Position numbers and translations under genes: made by a program. From the NCBI GenBank assembly GCA_958496175.1, contig OY292278.1, positions 2,294,001-2,358,000 of the forward strand: a DNA stretch of 64,000 nucleotides, in the 5' to 3' direction. The notes below the pieces were generated by a model that was not told where the DNA came from, made no database searches, and saw only the letters and a program-made list of their open reading frames with translations. The stretch is from Sisyra terminalis (taxonomy: Eukaryota > Arthropoda > Insecta > Neuroptera > Sisyridae). Below are positions 32,858 to 47,477 of the stretch, in pieces. Numbering within the stretch: position 1 is the first letter of the stretch; each line of letters begins with the position of its first letter.

Positions 32858-35800
32858 AAATCACTAAAAAGCCTTTAATCTAAAAACGTTGAGAAAACAA
32901 GGCCTTATATTGAAAAAACACCCTTTTAAACAGCCTAATTTCTGACGGAAAATGTCACATCAATTTACGGCTCTAAAACTTCCCGGTTTAAATTCCCGGC
33001 AAACTATCCCGATATATTAATGTTACTTTTTTTGAGAACTTGGAGAAAGATTCAAACATTAATATTCAATCAGACTATAGCAAAAAAAAACCATCCCTTA
33101 TATCCGGTGTTTGCTAATTTATATTGGCCTTGTTTAAACTTTGAAATGGAATTGAGGACGTCCTGTTACCCACAGGAAGAAAATTTCTTCAAATTGTAAT
33201 TCACTTAAACGTCCCTAATCTTAATTTCTTGAGAAAACTAGGCCTTATTTTGAAAAATCTGTCATTAAACAGGCCTTATTTCAGACGGAAAATGTCACAT
33301 CTATTTAAGGCTCTAAAACTTCCCGGTTTAAATTCCCGGCAAACTATCCCGATACATTTATGTTTCTTTTTTTGAGAACGTGGGAAAAGATTCAAACATT
33401 AATATTCAATCAGACTATAGCAAAAGAAAACATCCCTTATATCCTGTTTTTCCCAATTTAAATTGGCATTGTTTTAGCTTTGAAATGGAATTGTGGACGT
33501 CCTCTTACCCACAGGAAGAAAATTTCTTCAAATTGTAATTCACTTAAACGTCCCTTATCTTAATTTCTTGAGAAAACTAGGTCTTATTTTGAAAAATCTG
33601 TCATTAAACAGGCCTTATTTCAGACGGAAAATGTTTCATCTATTTAAGGCTCTAAAACTTCCCGGTTTAAATTTCGGGCAAACTATCCCGATACATTAAT
33701 GTTACTTTTTTTGAGAACTTGGAGAAAGATTCAAACATTAATATTCAATCAGACTATAGCAAAAAAAAACCATCCCTTATATCCGGTGTTTGCTAATTTA
33801 TATTGGCCTTGTTTAAACTTTTGAAATGGAATTGTGGACGTCCTGTTACCCACAGGAAGAAAATTTCTTCAAATTGTAATTCACTTAAACGTCCCTAATC
33901 TTAATTTCTTGAGAAAACTAGGCCTTATTTTGAAAAATCTGTCATTAAACAGGCCTTATTTCAGACGGAAAATGTCACATTAATTTACGGCTCTAAAACT
34001 ACCAGGTTTGAACTCCTGGCAAACTATCCCGATACGTTAATGTTTCTTTTTTTGAGAACTTGGAGAAAGATTCAAACATTAATATTCAATCAGACTATAG
34101 CAAAAAAAACCATCCCTTAAATCCGGTTTTTCCCAATTTAAATTGGCCTTGTTTAAACTTTTGAAATGGAATTGTGGACGTCCTGTTACCCACAGGAAGA
34201 AAATTTCTTCAAATTGTAATTCACTTAAACGTCTCTAATCTTAATTTCTTGCGAAAACTAGGCCTTATTTTGAAAAATCTGTCATTAAACAGGCCTTATT
34301 TAAGACGGAAAATGTCATATCCATTTACGGCTCTAAAACTTCCCGGTTTAAACTCCCGGCAAACTATCCCGATACATTAATGTTTCTTTTTTTGAGAGCT
34401 TGGAGAAAGATTCAAGCATTAATATTCAATTAAACTATAGCAAAAGAAACCATCCCTTATATCCGGTTTTTTCCAATTTAAATTGTCCTTGTTTTAGCTT
34501 TAAAATGGAGTTGTGGACGTCCTGTTACCCACAGGATGAAAATTTCTTCAAATTGTAATTCACTTAAACGTCCCTAATCTTAATTTCTTGAGAAAACTAG
34601 GCCTTATTTTGAAAAATCTGTCATTAAACTGGCCTTATTTCAGACGGAAAATGTCACATCAATTTACGGCTCTAAAACTACCAGGTTTGAACTCCTGGCA
34701 AACTATCCCGATACATTAATGTTTCTTTTTTTTAGAACTTGGAGAAAGATTCAAACATTAATATTCAATCAGACTATAGCAAAAAAAACCATCCCTTAAA
34801 TCCGGTTTTTCCCAATTTAAATTGGCCTTGTTTAAACTTTTGAAATGGAATTGTGGACGTCCTGTTACCCACAGGAAGAAAATTTCTTCAAATTGTAATT
34901 CACTTAAACGTCCCTAATCTTAATTTCTTGCGAAAACTAGGCCTTATTTTGAAAAATCTGTCATTAAACAGGCCTTATTTAAGACGGAAAATGTCATATC
35001 CATTTACGGCTCTAAAACTTCCCGGTTTAAACTCCCGGCAAACTATCCCGATACATTAATGTTTCTTTTTTTGAGAGCTTGGAGAAAGATTCAAGCATTA
35101 ATATTCAATTAAACTATAGCAAAAGAAACCATCCCTTATATCCGGTTTTTTCCAATTTAAATTGTCCTTGTTTTAGCTTTAAAATGGAGTTGTGGACGTC
35201 CTGATACCCACAGGATGAAAATTTCTTCAAATTGTAATTCACTTAAACGTCCCTAATCTTAATTTCTTGAGAAAACTAGGCCTTATTTTGAAAAATCGGC
35301 CATTAAACTGGCCTTACTTCAGACGGAAAATGTCACATCAATTTACGGCTCTAAAACCTCCAGGTTTAAATTCCTGGCAAACTATCCTGATACATTAATG
35401 TTTCTTTTTTTGAGAACTTGGAGAAAGATTCAAACATTAATATTCAATCAGACTATAGCAAAAGAAAACATCCCTTATATCCGGTTTTTTCCAATTTAAA
35501 TTGTCCTTGTTTTAGCTTTAAAATGGAGTTGTGGACGTCCTGTTACCCACAGGAAGAAAATTTCTTCAAATTGTAATTCACTTAAACGTCCCTAATCTTA
35601 ATTTCTTGAGAAAACTAGGCCTTATTTTGAAAAATCTATCATTAAACAGGCCTTATTTCAGACGGAAAATGTCACATTAATTTACGGCTCTAAAACTACC
35701 AGGTTTGAACTCCTGGCAAACTATCCCGATACATTAATGTTTCTTTTTTTGAGAACTTGGAGAAAGATTCAAACATTAATATTCAATCAGACTATAGCAA

Positions 35801-38800
35801 AAAAAACCATCCCTTAAATCCGGTTTTTCCCAATTTAAATTGGCCTTGTTTAAACTTTTGAAATGGAATTGTGGACGTCCTGTTACCCACAGGAAGAAAA
35901 TTTCTTCAAATTGTAATTCACTTAAACGTCCCTAATCTTAATTTCTTGCGAAAACTAGGCCTTATTTTGAAAAATCTGTCATTAAACAGGCCTTATTTCA
36001 GACGGAAAATGTCACATCAATTTACGGCTCTAAAACCTCCAGGTTTAAATTCCTGGCAAACTATCCTGAAACATTAATGTTTCTTTTTTTGAGAACTTGG
36101 AGAAAGATTCAAACATTAATATTCAATCAGACTATAGCAAAAGAAAACATCCCTTATATCCGGTTTTTTCCAATTTAAATTGTCCTTGTTTTAGCTTTAA
36201 AATGGAGTTGTGGACGTCCTGTTACCCACAGGAAGAAAATTTCTTCAAATTGTAATTCACTTAAACGTCCCCAATCTTAATTTCTTGAGAAAACTAGGCC
36301 TTATTTTGAAAAATCGGCCATTAAACTGGCCTTATTTCAGACGGAAAATGTCACATCAATTTACGGCTCTAAAACTTCCCGGTTTAAATTCCCGGCAAAC
36401 TATCTCGATACATTAATGTTTCTTTTTTTGAGAGCTTGGAAAAAGATTCAAGCATTAATATTCAATTAAACTATAGCAAATGAAACCATCCCTTATATCC
36501 GGTTTTTTCCAATTTAAATTGTCCTCGTTTTAGCTTTAAAATGGAGTTGTGGACGTCCTGATACCCACAGGAAGAAAATTTCTTCCGATTGTAATTCACT
36601 TAAACGTCCCCAATCTTAATTTCTTGAGAAAACTAGGCCTTATTTTGAAAAATCGGCCATTAAACTGGCCTTATTTCAGACGGAAAATGTCATATCAATT
36701 TACGGCTCTTAACTTCCCGGTTTAAATTCCCGGCAAACTATCCCGATAAATTAATGTTTCTTTTTTTGAGAACGTGGAGAAAGATTCAAACATTAATATT
36801 CAATCAGACTATAGCAAAAGAAAACATCCCATATATCCGGTTTTTTCCAATTTAAATTGTCCTTGTTTTAGCTTTAAAATGGAGTTGTGGACGTCCTGTT
36901 ACCCACAGGAAGAAAATTTCTTCAAATTGTAATTCACTTAAACGTCCCTAATCTTAATTTCTTGAGAAAACTAGGCCTTATTTTGAAAAATCAGTCATTA
37001 AACAGGCCTTATTTCAGACGGAAAATGTCACATTAATTTACGGCTCTAAAACTACCAGGTTTGAACTCCTGGCAAACTATCCCGATACATTAATGTTTCT
37101 TTTTTTGAGAACTTGGAGAAAGATTCAAACATTAATATTCAATCAGACTATAGCAAAAAAAACCATCCCTTAAATCCGGTTTTTCCCAATTTAAATTGGC
37201 CTTGTTTAAACTTTTGAAATGGAATTGTGGACGTCCTGTTACCCACAGGAAGAAAATTTCTTCAAATTGTAATTCACTTAAACGTCCCTAATCTTAATTT
37301 CTTGCGAAAACTAGGCCTCATTTTGAAAAATCTGTCATTAAACAGGCCTTATTTAAGACGGAAAATGTCATATCCATTTACGGCTCTAAAACTTCCCGGT
37401 TTAAACTCCCGGCAAACTATCCCGATACATTAATGTTTCTTTTTTTGAGAGCTTGGAGAAAGATTCAAGCATTAATATTCAATTAAACTATAGCAAAAGA
37501 AACCATCCCTTATATCCGGTTTTTTCCAATTTAAATTGTCCTTGTTTTAGCTTTAAAATGGAGTTGTGGACGTCCTGTTACCCACAGGATGAAAATTTCT
37601 TCAAATTGTAATTCACTTAAACGTCCCTAATCTTAATTTCTTGAGAAAACTAGGCCTTATTTTGAAAAATCGGCCATTAAACTGGCCTTATTTCAGACGG
37701 AAAATGTCACATCAATTTACGGCTCTAAAACCTCCAGGTTTAAATTCCTGGCAAACTATCCTGATACATTAATGTTTCTTTTTTTGAGAACTTGGAGAAA
37801 GATTCAAACATTAATATTCAATCAGACTATAGCAAAAGAAAACATCCCTTATATCCGGTTTTTTCCAATTTAAATTGTCCTTGTTTTAGCTTTAAAATGG
37901 AGTTGTGGACGTCCTGTTACCCACAGGAAGAAAATTTCTTCTAATTGTAATTCACTTAAACGTCCATAATCTTAATTTCTTGAGAAAACTAGGCCTTATT
38001 TTGAAAAATCTGTCATTAAACAGGCCTTATTTCAGACGGAAAATGTCACATTAATTTACGGCTCTAAAACTACCAGGTTTGAACTCCTGGCAAACTATCC
38101 CGATACATTAATGTTTCTTTTTTTGAGAACTTGGAGAAAGATTCAAACATTAATATTCAATCAGATTATAGCAAAAGAAAACATCCCTTATATCCGGTTT
38201 TTTCCAATTTAAATTGTCCTTGTTTTAGCTTTAAAATGGAGTTGTGGACGTCCTGTTACCCACAGGAAGAAAATTTCTTCAAAATTTAATTCACTTAAAC
38301 GTCCCTAATCTTAATTTCTTGCGAAAACTAGGCCTTATTTTGAAAAATCTGTCATTAAACAGGCCTTATTTAAGACGGAAAATGTCATATCCATTTACGG
38401 CTCTAAAACTTCCCGGTTTAAACTCCCGGCAAACTATCCCGATACATTAATGTTTCTTTTTTTGAGAGCTTGGAGAAAGATTCAAGCATTAATATTCAAT
38501 TAAACTATAGCAAAAGAAACCATCCCTTATATCCGGTTTTTTCCAATTTAAATTGTCCTTGTTTTAGCTTTAAAATGGAGTTGTGGACGTCCTGTTACCC
38601 ACAGGATGAAAATTTCTTCAAATTGTAATTCACTTAAACGTCCCTAATCTTAATTTCTTGAGAAAACTAGGCCTTATTTTGAAAAATCGGCCATTAAACT
38701 GGCCTTATTTCAGACGGAAAATGTCACATCAATTTACGGCTCTAAAACCTCCAGGTTTAAATTCCTGGCAAACTATCCTGATACATTAATGTTTCTTTTT

Positions 38801-40278
38801 TTGAGAACTTGGAGAAAGATTCAAACATTAATATTCAATCAGACTATAGCAAAAAAAACCATCCCTTAAATCCGGTTTTTCCCAATTAAAATTGGCCTTG
38901 TTTAAACTTTTGAAATGGAATTGTGGACGTCCTGTTACCCACAGGAAGAAAATTTCTTCAAATTGTAATTCACTTAAACGTCCCTAATCTTAATTTCTTG
39001 CGAAAACTAGGCCTTATTTTGAAAAATCTGTCATTAAACAGGCCTTATTTAAGACGAAAAATGTCATATCCATTTACGGCTCTAAAACTTCCCGGTTTAA
39101 ACTCCCGGCAAACTATCCCGATACATTAATGTTTCTTTTTTTGAGAACTTGGAAAAAGATTCAAACATTAATATTCAATCAGACTATAGCAAAAGAAAAC
39201 ATCCCTTATATCCGGTTTTTTCCAATTTAAATTGTCCTTGTTTTAGCTTTAAAATGGAGTTGTGGACGTCCTGTTACCCACAGGATGAAAATTTCTTCAA
39301 ATTGTAATTCACTTAAACGTCCCTAATCTTAATTTCTTGAGAAAACTAGGCCTTATTTTGAAAAATCGGCCATTAAACTGGCCTTATTTCAGACGGAAAA
39401 TGTCACATCAATTTACGGCTCTAAAACTTCCCGGCTTAAATTCCCGGCAAACTATCTCGATACATTAATGTTTCTTTTTTTGAGAGCTTGGAAAAAGATT
39501 CAAGCATTAATATTCAATTAAACTATAGCAAATGAAACCATCCCTTATATCCGGTTTTTTCCAATTTAAATTGTCCTTGTTTTAGCTTTAAAATGGAGTT
39601 GTGGACGTCCTGTTACCCACAGGAAGAAAATTTCTTCCGATTGTAATTCACTTAAACGTCCCCAATCTTAATTTCTTGAGAAAACTAGGCCTTATTTTGA
39701 AAAATCGGCCATTAAACTGGCCTTATTTCAGACGGAAAATGTCATATCAATTTACGGCTCTTAACTTCCCGGTTTAAATTCCCGGCAAACTATCCCGATA
39801 AATTAATGTTTCTTTTTTTGAGAACGTGGAGAAAGATTCAAACATTAATATTCAATCAGACTATAGCAAAAGAAAACATCCCTTATATCCGGTTTTTCCC
39901 AATTTAAATTGGCCTTGTATTAGCTTTGAAATGGAATTGTGGACGTCCTGTTACCCACAGGAAGAAAATTTCTTCAAATTGTAATTCACTTAAACGTCCC
40001 TAATCTTAATTTTGTGAGAAAACTAGGCCTTATTTTGAAAAATCGGCCATTAAACTGGCCTTATTTCAGACGGAAAATGTCACATCAATTTACGGCTCTA
40101 AAACTTCCCGGTTTAAATTCCCGGCAAACTATCCCGACAAATTAATGTTTCTTTTTTTGAGAACGTGGAGAAAGATTCAAACATTAATATTCAATCAGAC
40201 TATAGCAAAAAAAAACCATCCCTTATATCCGGTTTTTCCCAATTTAAATTGGCCTTGTTTTAACTTTGAAATGGAATT

Positions 40279-40661
40279 GTGGACGTCCTGTTACCCACAG
40301 GAAGAAAATTTCTTCAAATTGTAATTCACTTAAACGTCCCTAATCTTAATTTCTTGAGAAAACTAGGCCTTATTTTGAAAAATCGGCCATTAAACTGGCC
40401 TTATTTCAGACGGAAAATGTCACATCAATTCACGGCTCTAAAACCTCCAGGTATAAATTTCTGGCAAACTATCCCGGTACATTAATGTTTCTTTTTTTGA
40501 GAACGTGGAGAAAGATTCAAGCATGAATATTCAATTAGACTATAGCAAAAGAAAACATCCCTTATATCCGGTTTTTCCCTATTTAAATTGGCCTTGTTTT
40601 AGCTTTGAAATGGAATTGTGGACGTCCTGTTACCCACAGGAAGAAAATTTCTTTCCATTGT
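40279..40661 (+). repeat. hybrid monomer at unequal-exchange junction
   Basis: The left part matches the monomer two before the insert in blocks A-start and C (AAACTAGGCCTTATTTTG). The right part matches the monomer one before the insert (CAATTCACGGCTCTAAAACC, CCAGGTATAAATTTCTGG). At 31782/32118, 46402/46738 and 54897/55233 these are two separate monomers; here they are fused and one unit is missing. Confidence 0.75.
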
Positions 40662-41018
40662 TATTTATTAGATAGCTTAAATCTACAAACATTGATATAA
40701 CAAGGCCTAAATTCATTTTCTAAATTATTTCTATTTTCAAACAATTCTAATTTGTTGGCAATTCGAATTGTTTAGAATTTTGAATTAAGACAACGCCACA
40801 ATGTGTTTCGAATTTAGTTGGAAGCTATGAGTACATCCACCTGACTCAAAGGTGGCACTAAAAACTTAAGGTGGTTAAGTGACATTACATGTCAAGAGTT
40901 CACACGTTCTAGCATAGATGGAAAGACAGCAGATGTCAATTTGACAACTAACTTTTGATAGTATTTCAAATTTTAATTGTATATAATATTAAAATTTAAT
41001 TGTATTTCTTCTCATTGT
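40662..41018 (+). repeat. 357 bp insert unit, copy 5; starts block B
   Basis: Younger lineage. Here the dyad is broken in one arm (CCACCTGACTCAAAGGTGG), and TCTATTTTCAAACAATTC replaces the T-run form. The right end is TTCTTCTCATTGT, as in copies 6 and 7. Confidence 0.85.
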
Positions 41019-44000
41019 AAATCACTAAAAAGCCTTAAATCTAAAAACGTTGAGAAAACAAGGCCTTATATTGAAAAAACACCCTTTTAAACGGCCTTAT
41101 TTCTGACGGAAAATGTCACATCAATTTACGGCTCTAAAACTTCCCGGTTTAAATTCCCGGCAAACTATCCCGATATATTAATGTTACTTTTTTTGAGAAC
41201 TTGGAGAAAGATTCAAACATTAATATTCAATCAGACTATAGCAAAAAAAACCATCCCTTATATCCGGTTTTTCCCAATTTAAATTGGCCTTGTTTAAACT
41301 TTTGAAATGGAATTGTGGACGTCCTGTTACCCACAGGAAGAAAATTTCTTCAAATTGTAATTCACTTAAACGTCCCTAATCTTAATTTCTTGCGAAAACT
41401 AGGCCTTATTTTGAAAAATCTGTCATTAAACAGGCCTTATTTAAGACGGAAAATGTCATATCCATTTACGGCTCTAAAACTTCCCGGTTTAAACTCCCGG
41501 CAAACTATCCCGATACATTAATGTTTCTTTTTTTGAGAGCTTGGAGAAAGATTCAAGCATTAATATTCAATTAAACTATAGCAAAAGAAACCATCCCTTA
41601 TATCCGGTTTTTTCCAATTTAAATTGTCCTTGTTTTAGCTTTAAAATGGAGTTGTGGACGTCCTGTTACCCACAGGATGAAAATTTCTTCAAATTGTAAT
41701 TCACTTAAACGTCCCTAATCTTAATTTCTTGAGAAAACTAGGCCTTATTTTGAAAAATCGGCCATTAAACTGGCCTTATTTCAGACGGAAAATGTCACAT
41801 CAATTTACGGCTCTAAAACCTCCAGGTTTAAATTCCTGGCAAACTATCCTGATACATTAATGTTTCTTTTTTTGAGAACTTGGAGAAAGATTCAAACATT
41901 AATATTCAATCAGACTATAGCAAAAGAAAACATCCCTTATATCCGGTTTTTTCCAATTTAAATTGTCCTTGTTTTAGCTTTAAAATGGAGTTGTGGACGT
42001 CCTGTTACCCACAGGAAGAAAATTTCTTCAAATTGTAATTCACTTAAACGACCCTAATCTTAATTTCTTGAGAAAACTAGGCCTTATTTTGAAAAATCTG
42101 TCATTAAACAGGCCTTATTTCAGACGGAAAATGTCACATTAATTTACGGCTCTAAAACTACCAGGTTTGAACTCCTGGCAAACTATCCCGATACATTAAT
42201 GTTTCTTTTTTTGAGAACTTGGAGAAAGATTCAAACATTAATATTCAATCAGACTATAGCAAAAAAAACCATCCCTTAAATCCGGTTTTTCCCAATTTAA
42301 ATTGGCCTTGTTTAAACTTTTGAAATGGAATTGTGGACGTCCTGTTACCCACAGGAAGAAAATTTCTTCAAATTGTAATTCACTTAAACGTCCCTAATCT
42401 TAATTTCTTGCGAAAACTAGGCCTTATTTTGAAAAATCTGTCATTAAACAGGCCTTATTTCAGACGGAAAATGTCACATCAATTTACGGCTCTAAAACCT
42501 CCAGGTTTAAATTCCTGGCAAACTATCCTGAAACATTAATGTTTCTTTTTTTGAGAACTTGGAGAAAGATTCAAACATTAATATTCAATCAGACTATAGC
42601 AAAAGAAAACATCCCTTATATCCGGTTTTTTCCAATTTAAATTGTCCTTGTTTTAGCTTTAAAATGGAGTTGTGGACGTCCTGTTACCCACAGGAAGAAA
42701 ATTTCTTCAAATTGTAATTCACTTAAACGTCCCTAATCTTAATTTCTTGAGAAAACTAGGCCTTATTTTGAAAAATCGGCCATTAAACTGGCCTTATTTC
42801 AGACGGAAAATGTCACATCAATTTACGGCTCTAAAACTTCCCGGTTTAAATTCCCGGCAAACTATCTCGATACATTAATGTTTCTTTTTTTGAGAGCTTG
42901 GAAAAAGATTCAAGCATTAATATTCAATTAAACTATAGCAAATGAAACCATCCCTTATATCCGGTTTTTTCCAATTTAAATTGTCCTTGTTTTAGCTTTA
43001 AAATGGAGTTGTGGACGTCCTGTTACCCACAGGAAGAAAATTTCTTCCGATTGTAATTCACTTAAACGTCCCCAATCTTAATTTCTTGAGAAAACTAGGC
43101 CTTATTTTGAAAAATCTGTCATTAAACAGGCCTTATTTAAGACGGAAAATGTCATATCCATTTACGGCTCTAAAACTTCCCGGTTTAAACTCCCGGCAAA
43201 CTATCCCGATACATTAATGTTTCTTTTTTTGAGAGCTTGGAGAAAGATTCAAGCATTAATATTCAATTAAACTATAGCAAAAGAAACCATCCCTTATATC
43301 CGGTTTTTTCCAATTTAAATTGTCCTTGTTTTAGCTTTAAAATGGAGTTGTGGACGTCCTGTTACCCACAGGATGAAAATTTCTTCAAATTGTAATTCAC
43401 TTAAACGTCCCTAATCTTAATTTCTTGAGAAAACTAGGCCTTATTTTGAAAAATCGGCCATTAAACTGGCCTTATTTCAGACGGAAAATGTCACATCAAT
43501 TTACGGCTCTAAAACCTCCAGGTTTAAATTCCTGGCAAACTATCCTGATACATTAATGTTTCTTTTTTTGAGAACTTGGAGAAAGATTCAAACATTAATA
43601 TTCAATCAGACTATAGCAAAAGAAAACATCCCTTATATCCGGTTTTTTCCAATTTAAATTGTCCTTGTTTTAGCTTTAAAATGGAGTTGTGGACGTCCTG
43701 TTACCCACAGGAAGAAAATTTCTTCAAATTGTAATTCACTTAAACGTCCCTAATCTTAATTTCTTGAGAAAACTAGGCCTTATTTTGAAAAATCTGTCAT
43801 TAAACAGGCCTTATTTAAGACGGAAAATGTCATATCCATTTACGGCTCTAAAACTTCCCGGTTTAAACTCCCGGCAAACTATCCCGATACATTAATGTTT
43901 CTTTTTTTGAGAGCTTGGAGAAAGATTCAAGCATTAATATTCAATTAAACTATAGCAAAAGAAACCATCCCTTATATCCGGTTTTTTCCAATTTAAATTG

Positions 44001-47000
44001 TCCTTGTTTTAGCTTTAAAATGGAGTTGTGGACGTCCTGTTACCCACAGGAAGAAAATTTCTTCAAATTGTAATTCACTTAAACGTCCCTAATCTTAATT
44101 TCTTGAGAAAACTAGGCCTTATTTTGAAAAATCGGCCATTAAACTGGCCTTATTTCAGACGGAAAATGTCACATCAATTTACGGCTCTAAAACCTCCAGG
44201 TTTAAATTCCTGGCAAACTATCCTGATACATTAATGTTTCTTTTTTTGAGAACTTGGAGAAAGATTCAAACATTAATATTCAATCAGACTATAGCAAAAG
44301 AAAACATCCCTTATATCCGGTTTTTTCCAATTTAAATTGTCCTTGTTTTAGCTTTAAAATGGAGTTGTGGACGTCCTGTTACCCACAGGAAGAAAATTTC
44401 TTCAAATTGTAATTCACTTTAACGTCCCTAATCTTAATTTCTTGAGAAAACTAGGCCTTATTTTGAAAAATCTGTCATTAAACAGGCCTTATTTCAGACG
44501 GAAAATGTCACATTAATTTACGGCTCTAAAACTACCAGGTTTGAACTCCTGGCAAACTATCCCGATACATTAATGTTTCTTTTTTTGAGAACTTGGAGAA
44601 AGATTCAAACATTAATATTCAATCAGACTATAGCAAAAAAAACCATCCCTTATATCCGGTTTTTCCCAATTTAAATTGGCCTTGTTTAAACTTTTGAAAT
44701 GGAATTGTGGACGTCCTGTTACCCACAGGAAGAAAATTTCTTCAAATTGTAATTCACTTAAACGTCCCTAATCTTAATTTCTTGCGAAAACTAGGCCTTA
44801 TTTTGAAAAATCTGTCATTAAACAGGCCTTATTTAAGACGAAAAATGTCATATCCATTTACGGCTCTAAAACTTCCCGGTTTAAACTCCCGGCAAACTAT
44901 CCCGATACATTAATGTTTCTTTTTTTGAGAGCTTGGAGAAAGATTCAAGCATTAATATTCAATTAAACTATAGCAAAAGAAACCATCCCTTATATCCGGT
45001 TTTTTCCAATTTAAATTGTCCTTGTTTTAGCTTTAAAATGGAGTTGTGGACGTCCTGTTACCCACAGGATGAAAATTTCTTCAAATTGTAATTCACTTAA
45101 ACGTCCCTAATCTTAATTTCTTGAGAAAACTAGGCCTTATTTTGAAAAATCGGCCATTAAACTGGCCTTATTTCAGACGGAAAATGTCACATCAATTTAC
45201 GGCTCTAAAACCTCCAGGTTTAAATTCCTGGCAAACTATCCTGATACATTAATGTTTCTTTTTTTGAGAACTTGGAGAAAGATTCAAACATTAATATTCA
45301 ATCAGACTATAGCAAAAGAAAACATCCCTTATATCCGGTTTTTTCCAATTTAAATTGTCCTTGTTTTAGCTTTAAAATGGAGTTGTGGACGTCCTGTTAC
45401 CCACAGGATGAAAATTTCTTCAAATTGTAATTCACTTAAACGTCCCTAATCTTAATTTCTTGAGAAAACTAGGCCTTATTTTGAAAAATCGGCCATTAAA
45501 CTGGCCTTATTTCAGACGGAAAATGTCACATCAATTTACGGCTCTAAAACTTCCCGGCTTAAATTCCCGGCAAACTATCTCGATACATTAATGTTTCTTT
45601 TTTTGAGAGCTTGGAAAAAGATTCAAGCATTAATATTCAATTAAACTATAGCAAATGAAACCATCCCTTATATCCGGTTTTTTCCAATTTAAATTGTCCT
45701 TGTTTTAGCTTTAAAATGGAGTTGTGGACGTCCTGTTACCCACAGGAAGAAAATTTCTTCCGATTGTAATTCACTTAAACGTCCCCAATCTTAATTTCTT
45801 GAGAAAACTAGGCCTTATTTTGAAAAATCGGCCATTAAACTGGCCTTATTTCAGACGGAAAATGTCATATCAATTTACGGCTCTTAACTTCCCGGTTTAA
45901 ATTCCCGGCAAACTATCCCGATAAATTAATGTTTCTTTTTTTGAGAACGTGGAGAAAGATTCAAACATTAATATTCAATCAGACTATAGCAAAAGAAAAC
46001 ATCCCTTATATCCGGTTTTTCCCAATTTAAATTGGCCTTGTATTAGCTTTGAAATGGAATTGTGGACGTCCTGTTACCCACAGGAAGAAAATTTCTTCCG
46101 ATTGTAATTCACTTAAACGTCCCCAATCTTAATTTTGTGAGAAAACTAGGCCTTATTTTGAAAAATCGGCCATTAAACTGGCCTTATTTCAGACGGAAAA
46201 TGTCACATCAATTTACGGCTCTAAAACTTCCCGGTTTAAATTCCCGGCAAACTATCCCGACAAATTAATGTTTCTTTTTTTGAGAACGTGGAGAAAGATT
46301 CAAACATTAATATTCAATCAGACTATAGCAAAAAAAAACCATCCCTTATATCCGGTTTTTCCCAATTTAAATTGGCCTTGTTTTAACTTTGAAATGGAAT
46401 TGTGGACGTCCTGTTACCCACAGGAAGAAAATTTCTTCAAATTGTAATTCACTTAAACGTCCCTAATCTTAATTTCTTGAGAAAACTAGGCCTTATTTTG
46501 AAAAATCGGCCATTAAACTGGCCTTATTTCAGACGGAAAATGTCATATCAATTTACGGCTCTTAAACTTCCCGGTTTAAATTCCCGGCAAACTATCCCGA
46601 TAAATTAATGTTTTTTTTTGAGAACGTGGAGAAAGATTCAAACATTAATATTCAATCAGATTATAGCAAAAGAAAACATCCCTTATATCCGGTTTTCCCA
46701 ATTTAAATTGGCCTTGTTTTAGATTTGAAATTGAATTGTGGTCGTCCTGTTACCCACAGGAAGAAAATTTCTTCAAATTGTAATTCACTTAAACGTCCCT
46801 TATCTTAATTTCTTGAGAAAACTAAGCCTTATTTTGAAAAATCGGCCATTAAACTGGCCTTATTTCAGACGGAAAATGTCACATCAATTCACGGCTCTAA
46901 AACCTCCAGGTATAAATTTCTGGCAAACTATCCCGGTACATTAATGTTTCTTTTTTTGAGAACGTGGAGAAAGATTCAAGCATGAATATTCAATTAGACT

Positions 47001-47120
47001 ATAGCAAAAGAAAACATCCCTTATATCCGGTTTTTCCCTATTTAAATTGGCCTTGTTTTAGCTTTGAAATGGAATTGTGGACGTCCTGTTACCCACAGGA
47101 AGAAAATTTCTTTCCATTGT
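40662..47120 (+). repeat. higher-order block B (insert + ~18 monomers)
   Basis: 6459 bp. Same marker order as block A but shorter. The CTATCCTGAAACATT monomer is at ~42527 and the TAATTTTGTGAGAAAAC monomer at ~46130. Confidence 0.75.
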
Positions 47121-47477
47121 TATTTATTAGATAGCTTAAATCTACAAACATTGATATAACAAGGCCTAAATTCATTTTCTAAATTATTTCTATTTTCACA
47201 CAATTCTAATTTGTTGGCAATTCGAATTGTTTAGAATTTTGAATTAAGACAACGCCACAATGTGTTTCGAATTTAGTTGGAAGCTATGAGTACATCCACC
47301 TGACTCAAAGGTGGCACTAAAAACTTAAGGTGGTTAAGTGACATTACATGTCAAGAGTTCACACGTTCTAGCATAGATGGAAAGACAGCAGATGTCAATT
47401 TGACAACTAACTTTTGATAGTATTTCAAATTTTAATTGTATATAATATTAAAATTTAATTGTATTTCTTCTCATTGT
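47121..47477 (+). repeat. 357 bp insert unit, copy 6; starts block C
   Basis: Like copy 5, with the broken dyad CCACCTGACTCAAAGGTGG and TTTTCACACAATTC. Confidence 0.85.

Larger units (their letters stand above)
32501..40661 (+). repeat. higher-order block A (insert + ~23 monomers)
   Basis: 8161 bp from insert copy 4 to insert copy 5. It contains monomer types shared with blocks B and C in the same order: a run of CATATCCATTTACGG monomers alternating with GGATGAAAATTTC monomers, the CTATCCTGAAACATT monomer at ~36065, a TAATTTTGTGAGAAAAC monomer (~39940), then the CCAGGTATAAATTTCTGG monomer and the next insert. Confidence 0.75.
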
